A DNA stretch of 64,000 nt, from NCBI GenBank assembly GCA_020445605.1, contig JAGRGH010000017.1, forward strand, positions 26,302-90,301, read 5' to 3'. The DNA comes from Chromatiales bacterium. GTDB taxonomy: Bacteria; Pseudomonadota; Gammaproteobacteria; JAGRGH01. Shown piece by piece: positions 44,184-53,542 of the stretch; position 1 is the first letter of the stretch, and each line of letters opens with the position of its first letter. The notes below the pieces were generated by a model. That model had not been told where the DNA came from, searched no databases, and was given only the letters and a program-made list of their open reading frames with translations. A program made the position numbers and the translations under genes.

Positions 44184-46339
44184 TGCGTTCCACGCCCTGG
44201 GGGTGGCTCGCCGGCTGGCGCGAGTCGCTGGTTGCGGCGCGGGAGCGGCGGCTCGTGTATGTCGCCGGCGACGTGGCTGAATGCCAGGTTCGGTTCGACG
44301 AGATCGCAGCGGTGCTGGACGGCACCGGCCAGCTGTGGGTCGGTGCGGCCGCGGCTGCCGATCGCGACGTCATCGACCCGACCGATGCATCGCGCCGGCT
44401 CGGCGAGGAGTTCGACCTTGTGTTTTACGACCTGCGCGCCGGCATGGACCCGGATGCAATCGGCGCATTGGCCGGCACCCTGCGGGCCGGAGGTCTGCTG
44501 GTTCTTGCAGGTCCGCCGCTCGACGAGTGGTCTGGGTTTTGCGACCCGGTGCAGGCGCGGGTCACGGTCTGGCCGGTCGCCGCGGCCGAGGTCACGCGGC
44601 GTTATCTGGTGCGTTTCGCCCGGATGCTCGCGACGGACCCGACCGTCGTCGTGATCGGTACGGCGTCGAAGCCCGCGCCGACCCACCCGGAAGCGGCATC
44701 CGCCGCGCAGGTCGATCCGCCGTACCGCAGCCGCGACCAGGCCGATGCCGTCGCGGCCATCGAGCATGTCGTGCACGGTCAGCGCCGCCGGCCCGTGGTC
44801 CTGCAGGCCGATCGTGGTCGCGGCAAATCGGCCGCACTCGGGCTCGCGGCCGGTCGGTTGCTCGCCGGCGGGTTGCGGCGGGTCGTCGTCACGAGCGCCG
44901 TACGCGCGGCGGCGGGCGCCGTATTCGAACACGCGGCCAGTGTCTGGACCGCGGCCCGCCAGGTCACGAACGACCGCCTCGCGGACGCGCGCGGCGCGCT
45001 GGAGTTTCTGCCGGTCGATCGATTGCTCGCCGACGACCGGCCGGTGGATCTGGTGCTGGTCGACGAGGCCGCGACGCTGCCGACCCCGCTGCTGGCGCGC
45101 CTGCTGGAACGTTTCGGACGCATCGCGTTTGCAACGACGGTGCACGGCTATGAAGGCAGCGGTCGCGGTTTCGCGTTGCGGTTCCAGACCTGGCTCGATA
45201 CCCACACGCGCGGCTGGCGACGCGTGACCCTGAACGAACCGATTCGCTATGCGGCCACCGATCCACTGGAACGCTGGACGTTCCGCGCCCTGCTGCTGAA
45301 TGCCAGCGCAGCGCCGGACGAGTCCTTCGCCGGTGTCGATGTGGCGCAAGCGCGGATCGAGCGGCTGGATCGCGACCGGCTCGCGGGCGATGAAGCCCAG
45401 CTGGCCGAGGTGTTCGGTCTGCTGGTCAGCGCGCACTACCGCACCCGGCCGCTGGACCTGCGCCACCTGCTCGACGGACCGAACCTCGAGGTCTGGATCG
45501 CGCGCCTGAATGGATCGGTTGCGGCCGTGGCGCTGGTGGCCCGAGAGGGCGGATTCGATGCGCAACTTGCCGAGCGGATCGGCGCGGGGCTGACGCGCCC
45601 GCACGGTCATCTGCTGCCGGAAACCCTTGCCTCCCACATGGGCCTGGTGACCGCCGCCGGGCTGTCGGCGATCCGCGTGCTGCGCATTGCCGTGCATCCG
45701 GCCGTGCAGCGGCAAGGACTCGGCAGCCAAATGCTGGATCAACTTGTCGCTCAGGGCGCGGCGCGCGGGTTCGCCTATGCCGGCGGGAGTTTCGGCGCGG
45801 ATCCGGGGCTGGTGCATTTCTGGCGTCGCGCCGGGTTCGAGCCGGTACGGATCAGCGCGCGCGCGAACGCCGCGAGCGGCGCACATTCCGTGCTGATGTT
45901 GTGCGGAATGAGTGTCGATGGAGCGGGGGTGGTGCATCGAGCGCGGCGGGCATTCGCGCGCGACTGGCCGGTCGCATTCGGTGATGGCCTGAACGGGCTG
46001 GATCCGGATCTGGCGCTGGAACTGTGTCGCGGCGCGGACCCCGGAATCGGTCTCGATGCCGATGAGCGTTCGGCGCTCGCGGCCTTCGCCCATGGCCGGC
46101 GCATCGTCGAGGCGGTTGCCGGTCCACTGTGGCGGTTCGCCGCGAGCGAACTCGCGGCCGCTTCGCTCTCGTCAACGGCGGCGCGCCTGTTGCTCGTGCG
46201 CGTGATCCAGCGCGGCGACTGGACCGCCTGCGCGAGACGGCTTGGCCTTTCCGGTCGTGCCGAACTGGTCGAGCGGCTGCGCGCGGCGGTGCGCGAGCGG
46301 GTTGCGGCACCCGGGGACACGACCGGGGCGGGCGCATGA
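44183..46339 (+). CDS. tmcA: tRNA(Met) cytidine acetyltransferase TmcA
   Basis: This 718-aa enzyme makes N4-acetylcytidine at the wobble position of elongator tRNA-Met. It has an N-terminal DUF1726-like region and an RNA-helicase module with P-loop ADRGRGKSA (near residue 212) and DEAA box VLVDEAATLPTPL. A GNAT acetyltransferase domain follows (VLRIAVHPAVQRQGLGSQML, about 500-520). The start at 44183 overlaps the previous stop; an ATG 21 nt upstream is possible. It overlaps the next gene by ATGA. Confidence 0.93.
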   Translation: MRSTPWGWLAGWRESLVAARERRLVYVAGDVAECQVRFDEIAAVLDGTGQLWVGAAAAADRDVIDPTDASRRLGEEFDLVFYDLRAGMDPDAIGALAGTLRAGGLLVLAGPPLDEWSGFCDPVQARVTVWPVAAAEVTRRYLVRFARMLATDPTVVVIGTASKPAPTHPEAASAAQVDPPYRSRDQADAVAAIEHVVHGQRRRPVVLQADRGRGKSAALGLAAGRLLAGGLRRVVVTSAVRAAAGAVFEHAASVWTAARQVTNDRLADARGALEFLPVDRLLADDRPVDLVLVDEAATLPTPLLARLLERFGRIAFATTVHGYEGSGRGFALRFQTWLDTHTRGWRRVTLNEPIRYAATDPLERWTFRALLLNASAAPDESFAGVDVAQARIERLDRDRLAGDEAQLAEVFGLLVSAHYRTRPLDLRHLLDGPNLEVWIARLNGSVAAVALVAREGGFDAQLAERIGAGLTRPHGHLLPETLASHMGLVTAAGLSAIRVLRIAVHPAVQRQGLGSQMLDQLVAQGAARGFAYAGGSFGADPGLVHFWRRAGFEPVRISARANAASGAHSVLMLCGMSVDGAGVVHRARRAFARDWPVAFGDGLNGLDPDLALELCRGADPGIGLDADERSALAAFAHGRRIVEAVAGPLWRFAASELAAASLSSTAARLLLVRVIQRGDWTACARRLGLSGRAELVERLRAAVRERVAAPGDTTGAGA

Positions 46340-47757
46340 ACCCGTCACCGCCGGACTGGTTCGAGCGCTATCGCGATCTGGTCGCGGACTGGCCCGCGTT
46401 TATGCAATGTCTGCGCCAGCCGCTGTCCAGCGCGCTGTGGTGTCAGTCGCTGGACGTTACGCCCGCCCGGCTGGTCGAACTCGCGGCCGCGGACGGATTG
46501 AAACTGAACCCCGATCCGGCGCTGCCGCTGGCGTTTCGTTGCACCCCGGATGCCGACCTGGGTCGTCGCTGGTGGTACCGCGCGGGTCTGGCCCACGCCC
46601 AGGAGATCGCCTCGCAGCTGCCCGTGCATCTGCTCGACCCGAAACCCGGCGAGCGGGTGCTGGATCTCTGCGCCGCGCCCGGCGGCAAGACCGCGCAGAT
46701 CGCGGTGCGACTCGAGGGCCTGGGAACGGTCGTTGCCAATGATCTGGTGACGGGACGGCTCAAGGCGCTCAAGGACACCCTCGAACGTCTCGGGCTCGCG
46801 AATGTAAGCGTCACGAACGCCGACGGCGCCGGGATTGGAGGGGCGGCCGGCGGGTTCGATCGTGTGCTCGTCGATGCGCCCTGTTCCTGCGAAGGCACGG
46901 TGCGCCGCGCGCCACTGGCGGCCGGCACCTCGCAGGCACCACGCTATGGCGAGTTTGCGCGCCGGCAGATCGCGCTGTTGAGCCGCGGCGCCGCGCTGTG
47001 TCGCCCGGGCGGCCGCATCGTCTACGCGACCTGCACGTTTGCGCCGGAAGAAAACGAGGCCGTGGTGGACGCCGTGTTGCGGCTGGCCGACGGCGCGCTG
47101 CGCGTCGTGCCGGCGTCAGTGCCGGGTTTCGTCTCGCGCCCGGGCCTCGATGCATGGGAGGGACATACGTTCGACGCCTCGCTTCGCACCACCCTGCGGG
47201 TCTGGCCCGAGGACAACGATACTGGCGGCTTCTACGTCGCCGTACTGGAAAAGGCAGCGACCGCGCGCGGCCCCGAACTGCCCGGGCCGATCACGGCAAT
47301 CGACGACGAGGGATTCATTGCGGCGATCACCGAGCGCTACGGCCTGCCCAACGCGCTGACCGGCGCGTTTCTGCCGGTACGCGCGACCGGGCGCGGGCTG
47401 TCGGTCATCGCGCGCGACCATCGGCCGCCGCGGCGGCCCGAGCCGATTGCGTTTGGCCAGGCCGCGGTCAAGCGCGACGCCCATGCGCCGGTGCTGCGCA
47501 CGGCCGGTGCGCGGCTGTGGGGACGGCAGGCGACGCGCAATGTCGTCGAGCTCGACGCGGGCGGACGCGATCTCTACCTGGCCCGCGAGTCGGCCGACCT
47601 GGGCAACGCGCTGCCCAGCGACTGCGACGCACGTGGCGTGGTCATCGTGCGCCACGCCGGATTCGCGCTGGGGCTGGGCTGGTACGACCGCGCGGCCGGC
47701 GTCGTGCACAGCCTGTTGCCAAAACACCGCGCGGTGTCCGAAGCCGCCCCGGACTGA
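46336..47757 (+). CDS. RsmF/NOL1-type RNA 5-methylcytosine methyltransferase
   Basis: This 473-aa protein has SAM-binding motif DLCAAPGGKT (about 111-120). The two catalytic Cys motifs of m5C RNA methyltransferases are DAPCSCEG (about 180) and YATCTFAPEE (about 230). A C-terminal RsmF-like domain follows. It probably modifies 16S rRNA (RsmF, C1407) or tRNA. The start is coupled to tmcA by ATGA, giving a three-gene RNA-modification operon. Confidence 0.88.
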   Translation: MNPSPPDWFERYRDLVADWPAFMQCLRQPLSSALWCQSLDVTPARLVELAAADGLKLNPDPALPLAFRCTPDADLGRRWWYRAGLAHAQEIASQLPVHLLDPKPGERVLDLCAAPGGKTAQIAVRLEGLGTVVANDLVTGRLKALKDTLERLGLANVSVTNADGAGIGGAAGGFDRVLVDAPCSCEGTVRRAPLAAGTSQAPRYGEFARRQIALLSRGAALCRPGGRIVYATCTFAPEENEAVVDAVLRLADGALRVVPASVPGFVSRPGLDAWEGHTFDASLRTTLRVWPEDNDTGGFYVAVLEKAATARGPELPGPITAIDDEGFIAAITERYGLPNALTGAFLPVRATGRGLSVIARDHRPPRRPEPIAFGQAAVKRDAHAPVLRTAGARLWGRQATRNVVELDAGGRDLYLARESADLGNALPSDCDARGVVIVRHAGFALGLGWYDRAAGVVHSLLPKHRAVSEAAPD

Positions 47758-47761
47758 AGCC

Positions 47762-48550
47762 TCAGGCGCTTGCGACGGCGGGCTTCGTCAGGATCGCGGT
47801 GACATGGTTCGTCATCAGCTCACGAACGACAGGGATGCTGGCGAGCACGTTGATCCCCTTCACGCACTCGTAGTTGCGTTTGCGCAATTGCAAGCCACTT
47901 GCGCTGACAATTGACTCGAACTTGGCAAGCGACATCATGTTCAGGCCCGATTCGACTTCCGTATAGCGCATGGCTCCGTCATCGCGAAACTGCTTGCGCA
48001 CGTTCATCACGGTGCGTTCGGAAAACAGGACATTGATCCAGGGTACGCGACAGAAGAAGTGCATGTGGCTCCCATACGGGGCGTACCAGGGCGGCCCGAA
48101 AGTCACCAGCAGCTGGCCATCGTCGCTTGCCAGACGCTTCATCTGTCCAAGCACGTCGATAGGGTCCGGAAAGTGTTCGAAGCTGTTCTGGGAGATCACG
48201 ATGTCGAAACCGTTCTCCATTTCCGGGGTCGTCTGGCCGACGAACTCCACCTGATCCGTTCCAACTCCAGAGCGCTCAGCGTTCTCCCGCGCCCTGCGCA
48301 GGGTTGCGGGGTTGGACTCGATTCCGACAACCGTGCAGCCATGGCGAGTGGCAAGCGCAAGGCTCTGGAAGCCGTCCCCGCAACCGAAGTCCGCGACCCG
48401 ACGGTTCGCGACCAGCGAGTCGAAATCCGGGTACACCCGTTTGAGCAGGTCCAGCGCGTCGTCGAGCGTCGGCGAGGTGCCGGGACGCGTGTAATCGGCG
48501 TCGTCGGGCGGGCGCGAAAGCGCAAACAAAAGGCGTTCGGAAAGTCGCAT
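47762..48550 (-). CDS. Class I SAM-dependent methyltransferase
   Basis: This 262-aa protein has methyltransferase motif I VADFGCGDGFQSLALA (about 49-64), an acidic motif II (VVGIESN), and ISQNSFEHF typical of UbiE/SAM-11 type enzymes. The substrate cannot be told. It is downstream of and co-directed with the lipase-maturation-like gene, 13 nt apart. Confidence 0.8.
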   Translation of the reverse strand: MRLSERLLFALSRPPDDADYTRPGTSPTLDDALDLLKRVYPDFDSLVANRRVADFGCGDGFQSLALATRHGCTVVGIESNPATLRRARENAERSGVGTDQVEFVGQTTPEMENGFDIVISQNSFEHFPDPIDVLGQMKRLASDDGQLLVTFGPPWYAPYGSHMHFFCRVPWINVLFSERTVMNVRKQFRDDGAMRYTEVESGLNMMSLAKFESIVSASGLQLRKRNYECVKGINVLASIPVVRELMTNHVTAILTKPAVASA

Positions 48551-48563
48551 GGCCGGGCGAATT

Positions 48564-50033
48564 CTACCGCTCCCGAAACGGCAGTGGCCGGAACGGACCC
48601 AGGTATTCGCGGGTCCACCACAGCCCGGTCTCGCCGCGCGTTGCCGGGTCCGCGAACCGATAGCGCCAGGCGCTGACGCGCAGCATGTCGGGCCTGCGTC
48701 CGTCGAATGGGTCGTGGCCGAGCTGCGCGAGTACCGTCGGTGAGGCCTCGAGCAGGCGGCTCAGAAACCGGTCGAACCAGTCCAGGAAGCGCGCGTCCAG
48801 TGGCGTGAACCAGATCTGCCAGTCGATGCGCGGCTGATGCGGATTGATGAATGCCGGTCGCCGTGCCGGGTCGCTGGGCTTGTAGCGAAAGCCGTAGGTC
48901 TGCCAGCTGCGGCCGTCGTCGATCGAACCCTCGATCTCGAGTTCGATGCGCTCGGTCGTGATGGTCGGAAACACGTGATAGCGGTTCGCGATGCGCAGTG
49001 CGCGTGCGGCATCCCATGCGGTCGCGATCGGTGCGGGAAAATTCTGATACGGACTGCCGCGCAGCACCTCGATCGAAAGCGCGGTGCTGAACACCACCAG
49101 TACAACCGCCAGCACGGACGTGAGTGCCCAGCCGGCGCGCGAAGGGTTCGCGGTCAGTGTCGGATCGCGTGCGGCGGCGGTCGCGATCCGCGCCGGCACG
49201 AAGCGCCGTACAAACTGATCGTCGAGCAGGAACAGGCACAGCGCGATGGTCAGCAGATTGAAAAAGTTGTGGTTGCTGGTCGCGATGATCAGCAGCTGCC
49301 AGAGCACGGTCAGCCCGGCGGCCCAGAGTCGGAACGTGCGCGGCAGAAACATGAAAAACGGCACGACGAGTTCGACGATCAGCGTCGCCCCGGTGCCGAT
49401 GCGCAGCAGCCATTCCGGCAGCTGGTGCGCGAACCAGGCGCCGGCATGCGGCAGCGGCTGGGTCTCGAAGTAGTGGTTCAGCGCGGTGAATTCGCGCCAG
49501 CCGGCATCGCCGCTTGCCAGCTTTGCCAGGCCCGACAGCAGCCGCAGCCGAATCAGCAGCCAGCGAAACAACCAGACGACGATGCGGTTGCCGCCGGGCA
49601 GAAAGATCGCCAGGAATCCCGCTTCGAGCAGCAGGTAGTCCCACTGGAAATGCAGGAACACGCGCCCGGCGGCGCTCAGCGACAGGTACAGCACGAACAG
49701 CGCGATCAGCGCGAAACGTTCGCGACGGCTGAACAACAGATACAGCGAGAACACGGCGCCGGCCAGACAGGCGCCGGTCAGCGCCCAGTCGCCGTCGAAG
49801 ATCCAGAACAGCGTCGGCAGGCGCCACCAGGCATCCGCACCGTACAGTCCGCGGGCCTCGGCGAGGGATTCGCTGATCGGGTAGATGCCCTCGCTGCCGG
49901 CAAGTGCGGTGATCTGAAAGCCCAGCGACGCGAATGCGACGAGATAGATCAGCGCCAGCGCGCGCAGAAACAGCCATGCGACCAGGTCGTAGCGACCACG
50001 CGCATCCGCGGACGATGCGTTCAGTTGTTCCAA
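48564..50033 (-). CDS. Lipase maturation factor (LMF)-family membrane protein
   Basis: This 489-aa protein has about eight membrane helices in the first 340 residues, with segments YPISESLAEARGLYG, WDYLLLEAGFLAIFL, GWREFTALNHYFETQPLPH and SNHNFFNLLTIALCLFLLDD. These are typical of the LMF/HTTM family. The C-terminal soluble part contains WQTYGFRYKPSDP and PHQPRIDWQIWF, also LMF-like. In animals LMF1 matures lipases; the bacterial role is not known. Confidence 0.85.
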   Translation of the reverse strand: MEQLNASSADARGRYDLVAWLFLRALALIYLVAFASLGFQITALAGSEGIYPISESLAEARGLYGADAWWRLPTLFWIFDGDWALTGACLAGAVFSLYLLFSRRERFALIALFVLYLSLSAAGRVFLHFQWDYLLLEAGFLAIFLPGGNRIVVWLFRWLLIRLRLLSGLAKLASGDAGWREFTALNHYFETQPLPHAGAWFAHQLPEWLLRIGTGATLIVELVVPFFMFLPRTFRLWAAGLTVLWQLLIIATSNHNFFNLLTIALCLFLLDDQFVRRFVPARIATAAARDPTLTANPSRAGWALTSVLAVVLVVFSTALSIEVLRGSPYQNFPAPIATAWDAARALRIANRYHVFPTITTERIELEIEGSIDDGRSWQTYGFRYKPSDPARRPAFINPHQPRIDWQIWFTPLDARFLDWFDRFLSRLLEASPTVLAQLGHDPFDGRRPDMLRVSAWRYRFADPATRGETGLWWTREYLGPFRPLPFRER

Positions 50034-50176
50034 TTGCGCTGACTTTGACGCGGCAACATGGCAAGGCTAGCAGAACTATGCAAGGCTGGATCGGTCGCAA
50101 TGGCTAGGCAATCCGCGTCGATGCCACCGTTGCCGCGCCTGCGGTTGAAAACAACACGGACTCGCCGGGAGTACCC

Positions 50177-51133
50177 ATGAGCACATCCCCAACGATTGAC
50201 AGAACGCGTCGCCGCGCCATGAAGGCCGTGGCCGCCGGCATGCTGGGCGCGCCATGGTGGTCGGCGTTCGGCGCGGCGGGTGATGCAGATGCCACCCGGC
50301 GCGGCGAACTGCTCAAGCGCGCAATACCCGCCACGGGTGAGTTGCTGCCTGTCATCGGGCTCGGCACGGCGCGCGCGTTCGATGTCGGGTCGGACGATTC
50401 TCAGCGCGCCGGCCTGCGCGGTGTAGTGGAGGCCCTGGCCAGCGTTGAGCAAGCGATGATCGACACCTCGCCGATGTACGGTCGGGCCGAGACGGTCGTC
50501 GGCGATCTGGTCGCGGGGCTCGGGCTGGATTCCCGGTTCTTTCTCGCGACCAAGGTCTGGACGACCGGTCGCGACGCCGGCATTGCGCAGATGAACGAAT
50601 CGTTCGAGCGCCTGCGCACCGGGCGTATCGACCTGATGCAGATTCACAACCTTCTCGACTGGCGCGTGCACCTGCCGGTACTGCGTGAATGGCGCGATGC
50701 GGGACGCATTCGCCATGTCGGTGTGACCCACTACCACGAGGGCGCGCACGACGACATTGCCGCAGTCATCGCCGCCGAGGCTTTCGACTTTCTGCAGATC
50801 AACTACTCGCTGGCCGAGCCCGAGGCGGGCGACCGGCTGCTCGCACTGGCCGCGGATCGCGGCACGGCGGTGATCGTGAATCGGCCGTTTGGACGCGGCG
50901 AGCTGTTTCGCGCGACCCGCGGCAAGGCCCTGCCGGCGTGGGCGGCCGATTACGGGGCGCAGTCCTGGGCGCAGCTGTTTCTGAAATGGGTGATCGCGCA
51001 TCCGGCGGTCACGGTCGCGATCCCGGGCACCGGCAAGCCCGCGCATATGCTCGACAACCTCGGTGCCGCGTACGGTCCGCTGCCGGATGCCGCCGGACGC
51101 GGGCGCATCGCGCGTCTCGTCGCCGATCTCTGA
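50177..51133 (+). CDS. Aldo/keto reductase with Tat signal
   Basis: This 318-aa protein has a twin-arginine signal (DRTRRRAMKAVAAGMLGAP), so it is likely exported folded to the periplasm. The aldo/keto reductase catalytic set is visible as Asp/Tyr in DTSPMYG, Lys in FFLATKVW and His in DLMQIHN. The NADPH-site region IPGTGKPAHMLDNL is near the C-terminus. The substrate is unknown. It stands alone with no close operon partner on its strand. Confidence 0.85.
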   Translation: MSTSPTIDRTRRRAMKAVAAGMLGAPWWSAFGAAGDADATRRGELLKRAIPATGELLPVIGLGTARAFDVGSDDSQRAGLRGVVEALASVEQAMIDTSPMYGRAETVVGDLVAGLGLDSRFFLATKVWTTGRDAGIAQMNESFERLRTGRIDLMQIHNLLDWRVHLPVLREWRDAGRIRHVGVTHYHEGAHDDIAAVIAAEAFDFLQINYSLAEPEAGDRLLALAADRGTAVIVNRPFGRGELFRATRGKALPAWAADYGAQSWAQLFLKWVIAHPAVTVAIPGTGKPAHMLDNLGAAYGPLPDAAGRGRIARLVADL

Positions 51134-51136
51134 TTT

Positions 51137-51556
51137 TCAGCCGACCGGTGGGACCTTGCGCGGGTGGCGGTCGGCGTCCAGCGCGACATAGGTGATCAGC
51201 GCCCGCGCCACGTCGACGACATTGCGCGGATCGCGCGCGCGTTCCACGCTCACCTGCACCCGGACCTGGATCGAGGTGCGCCCGACGCGTTCGAGTTCCG
51301 CATAGCAGCTCACCAGGTCGCCGACCAGCACAGGCTCGAGGAACTCGAAGTTCGTCACCGCGCGGGTCGCGACACGGCCGCGCGCAATCTGGTAGGCGAT
51401 CACGGCGCCGGCGATGTCGGCCTGCGACATCAGCCAGCCACCGAAGATGTCACCGCTCGGGTTGGTATGCGCGGGCATGGCCAGCACGCGCACCGTCAAC
51501 TGGCGCGCGCCGGGCCGGCTCTCGTTTTCGGCTGGGTCCATTCGCGCAGTATGCAC
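51137..51556 (-). CDS. Acyl-CoA thioesterase (YciA-like hotdog)
   Basis: This 139-aa single hotdog-domain protein has HTNPSGDIFGGWLMSQAD with the catalytic Asp region, followed by VTNFEFLEPVLVGD and ALITYVALD. YciA-type thioesterases hydrolyse a range of acyl-CoAs. An internal ATG 15 nt in is an alternative start. Confidence 0.88.
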   Translation of the reverse strand: MHTARMDPAENESRPGARQLTVRVLAMPAHTNPSGDIFGGWLMSQADIAGAVIAYQIARGRVATRAVTNFEFLEPVLVGDLVSCYAELERVGRTSIQVRVQVSVERARDPRNVVDVARALITYVALDADRHPRKVPPVG

Positions 51557-51574
51557 GAAGGCCCGATTTCGGCA

Positions 51575-52123
51575 TCAGACGCAGTCGGGCAGGGCGCCGT
51601 CCGAGTAGCGCTCCGCAACGCGCACCCGGCCGGTGTTCGAGACGATGACGGCCCGTGCGTCGGCACTGCCGTGGGTTGCACAGAATGCATGCGAGCCGTT
51701 CGTGCCGCCGGTGGTCCCCGAGGGCTGGAACACAACCCGCCAGCGGCTGGCGCTGCGTGAACGGATGCGTGCCCGGCCGTCGTCCGGATGGACATGGCGC
51801 AGTATCGTGTCTTCCTCGTCGCGGGCACCGTCGCCGTCGCGGTCGGCGTAGATCAGAAACCCGTCGCTCCAGTCCGAACCACGCTCGCAGTCCGCGCCCG
51901 CGCGCGAAGGGCACAGCACGATCTCGGTGCCGCGCTTGACCGCCTCGCTGCGCGCGAAGTTGAAGTGCGCGACGAAGCGGTTGACTTCTGCGGACAGCAC
52001 GCTGTCCTCAAGCAGGTGCAGGCCGCCCGGCACGGCGACGGTCAGGGTGACGCCGGCAACCGCGGCGGTCGTGGCGAGCTCGATCAGCGTGAATCCACGC
52101 TGTAGACGGGCAGACAGATGCAT
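51575..52123 (-). CDS. Type IV pilus-type pseudopilin (GspH/FimT family)
   Basis: This 182-aa protein has a prepilin peptidase site and N-terminal helix (LQRGFTLIELATTAAVAGV). The GspH/FimT body includes FNFARSEAVKRG and LCPSRAGADCERG, with a Cys-containing C-terminus. It would be a minor pseudopilin of a type IV pilus or type II secretion system. No other pilus gene is nearby. The start at 52123 gives a normal 9-residue leader. Confidence 0.85.
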   Translation of the reverse strand: MHLSARLQRGFTLIELATTAAVAGVTLTVAVPGGLHLLEDSVLSAEVNRFVAHFNFARSEAVKRGTEIVLCPSRAGADCERGSDWSDGFLIYADRDGDGARDEEDTILRHVHPDDGRARIRSRSASRWRVVFQPSGTTGGTNGSHAFCATHGSADARAVIVSNTGRVRVAERYSDGALPDCV

Positions 52124-52195
52124 TGTGTGCCTCCATGCGCTGCTGCCGGCCGCGGGTCGCGACCGGCTTCCATGGATCACACGATACGTTCGGGG

Positions 52196-52274
52196 GTGGG
52201 GCGCCGCTGTAGGCGCCGACTGACGCGCGGGTCAGGCACGCGCGGGCGCCGCTGTAGCGCCCGCACGGTGCGGG
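52196..52274. terminator. Cluster of GC-rich hairpins between co-directed genes
   Basis: Two related hairpins, GGCGCCGCTGTAGGCGCC and GGGCGCCGCTGTAGCGCCC, share the centre CGCTGTAG. A third palindrome, CCCGCACGGTGCGGG, follows. They lie just after the aminotransferase gene end (minus strand) and may terminate it, though no T-run is seen. Confidence 0.35.
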
Positions 52275-52277
52275 TCG

Positions 52278-53465
52278 TCAGCTCGCGAAGGCCCGTTCCA
52301 GCCGGTCCAGCGCCTTGTCGAGGTTGGCCTGGCTGGTCGCGATCGAGATGCGGACGTGGCCGGGGGCGCCGAATGCCGAGCCCGGGACCAGCGCGACGCC
52401 GGCCTCGCCGATCAGCCGTTCGGACAGCTGCAGGTCATCGTCCACGCCCTCGGTGCGCGCGATGACGCCTTCGAGGTTCGGGAACAGATAGAACGCGCCG
52501 TCGGCCGGCAGGCACTCCACGCCGGGCATCCGGTTCAGCCGCGCGACGACATTGTCGTGACGCGACTTGAACGCCTTGAGCATGTCAGCGACGCAGTCCT
52601 GCGGACCGTTCAGCGCCGCGACCGAGGCGTACTGGCTGATCGAGGTCGGGTTCGAGGTCGACTGCGACTGGATCTTCTCCATCGCCTTCATGAGTTCGAC
52701 CGGTCCGCCCGCGTAGCCGATGCGCCAGCCGGTCATCGAGTAGGCCTTCGATACGCCGTTGAGCACGATGGTGCGTTCGTAGAGGTCCGGGCAGGCCATG
52801 ACGATGTTGCAGAACGGTTCGGCGGCCCAGAGGATGTGTTCATACATGTCGTCGGTGGCGATCACGACGTCCGGATGCCTGCGCAGCACCTCGCCCAGCG
52901 CTTCCAGATCAGCCCGCGTGTAGGCGACGCCGGTCGGGTTCGACGGGCTGTTGATCACGACCAGGCGCGTGCGCGGGGTGATCGCCGCCTCGAGCTGGTC
53001 GGCGCCGAGCTTGAAGCCGCGATCCTGACCGGCCGAGACGATGACGGGCACGGCGTCGGCGAGCAGCACCATGTCCGGGTACGAGACCCAGTACGGCGCC
53101 GGGATGATGACCTCGTCGCCGGGATTCAGCATCGCCTGGGCCAGGTTGTAGAAGCTCTGCTTGCCGCCGCAGGACACCAGGATCTGGTTCGGCTTGTAGC
53201 TCAGGCCGTTGTCGCGCTGGAATTTTGCGATGATGGCCTGCTTGAGCGGCGCGATGCCGTCGACCGCCGTGTATTTGGTGTGGCCGGCGTTGATCGCGTC
53301 GATCGCGGCCTGCTTGATGTGCGCCGGGGTGTCGAAATCGGGCTCTCCGGCGCCCAGACCGACAATGTCCTGTCCGGCGGCGCGCAGTTCGGCGGCGCGG
53401 GCCGTGACGGCCAGCGTGGGCGACGGTTTGACCGCGTTGGCGCGGTTGGACACACGGATGCTCAT
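52278..53465 (-). CDS. Class I aspartate aminotransferase
   Basis: This 395-aa PLP enzyme has the PLP lysine in [19 protein letters not shown], substrate-binding NSPSNPTG, and terminal Arg region [14 protein letters not shown]. It is of the AspB-type (subgroup 1-gamma) common in bacteria lacking E. coli AspC-type enzymes. It is divergent to uvrB, with 77 bp between starts. Confidence 0.9.
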   Translation of the reverse strand: MSIRVSNRANAVKPSPTLAVTARAAELRAAGQDIVGLGAGEPDFDTPAHIKQAAIDAINAGHTKYTAVDGIAPLKQAIIAKFQRDNGLSYKPNQILVSCGGKQSFYNLAQAMLNPGDEVIIPAPYWVSYPDMVLLADAVPVIVSAGQDRGFKLGADQLEAAITPRTRLVVINSPSNPTGVAYTRADLEALGEVLRRHPDVVIATDDMYEHILWAAEPFCNIVMACPDLYERTIVLNGVSKAYSMTGWRIGYAGGPVELMKAMEKIQSQSTSNPTSISQYASVAALNGPQDCVADMLKAFKSRHDNVVARLNRMPGVECLPADGAFYLFPNLEGVIARTEGVDDDLQLSERLIGEAGVALVPGSAFGAPGHVRISIATSQANLDKALDRLERAFAS

Positions 53466-53542
53466 CGAAGCGAAACCTCGGCAATGGAAACAGGGCGGGA
53501 ACGGCCGCGAATGATAGCGAAGCGCACACGAATCCGCACAGC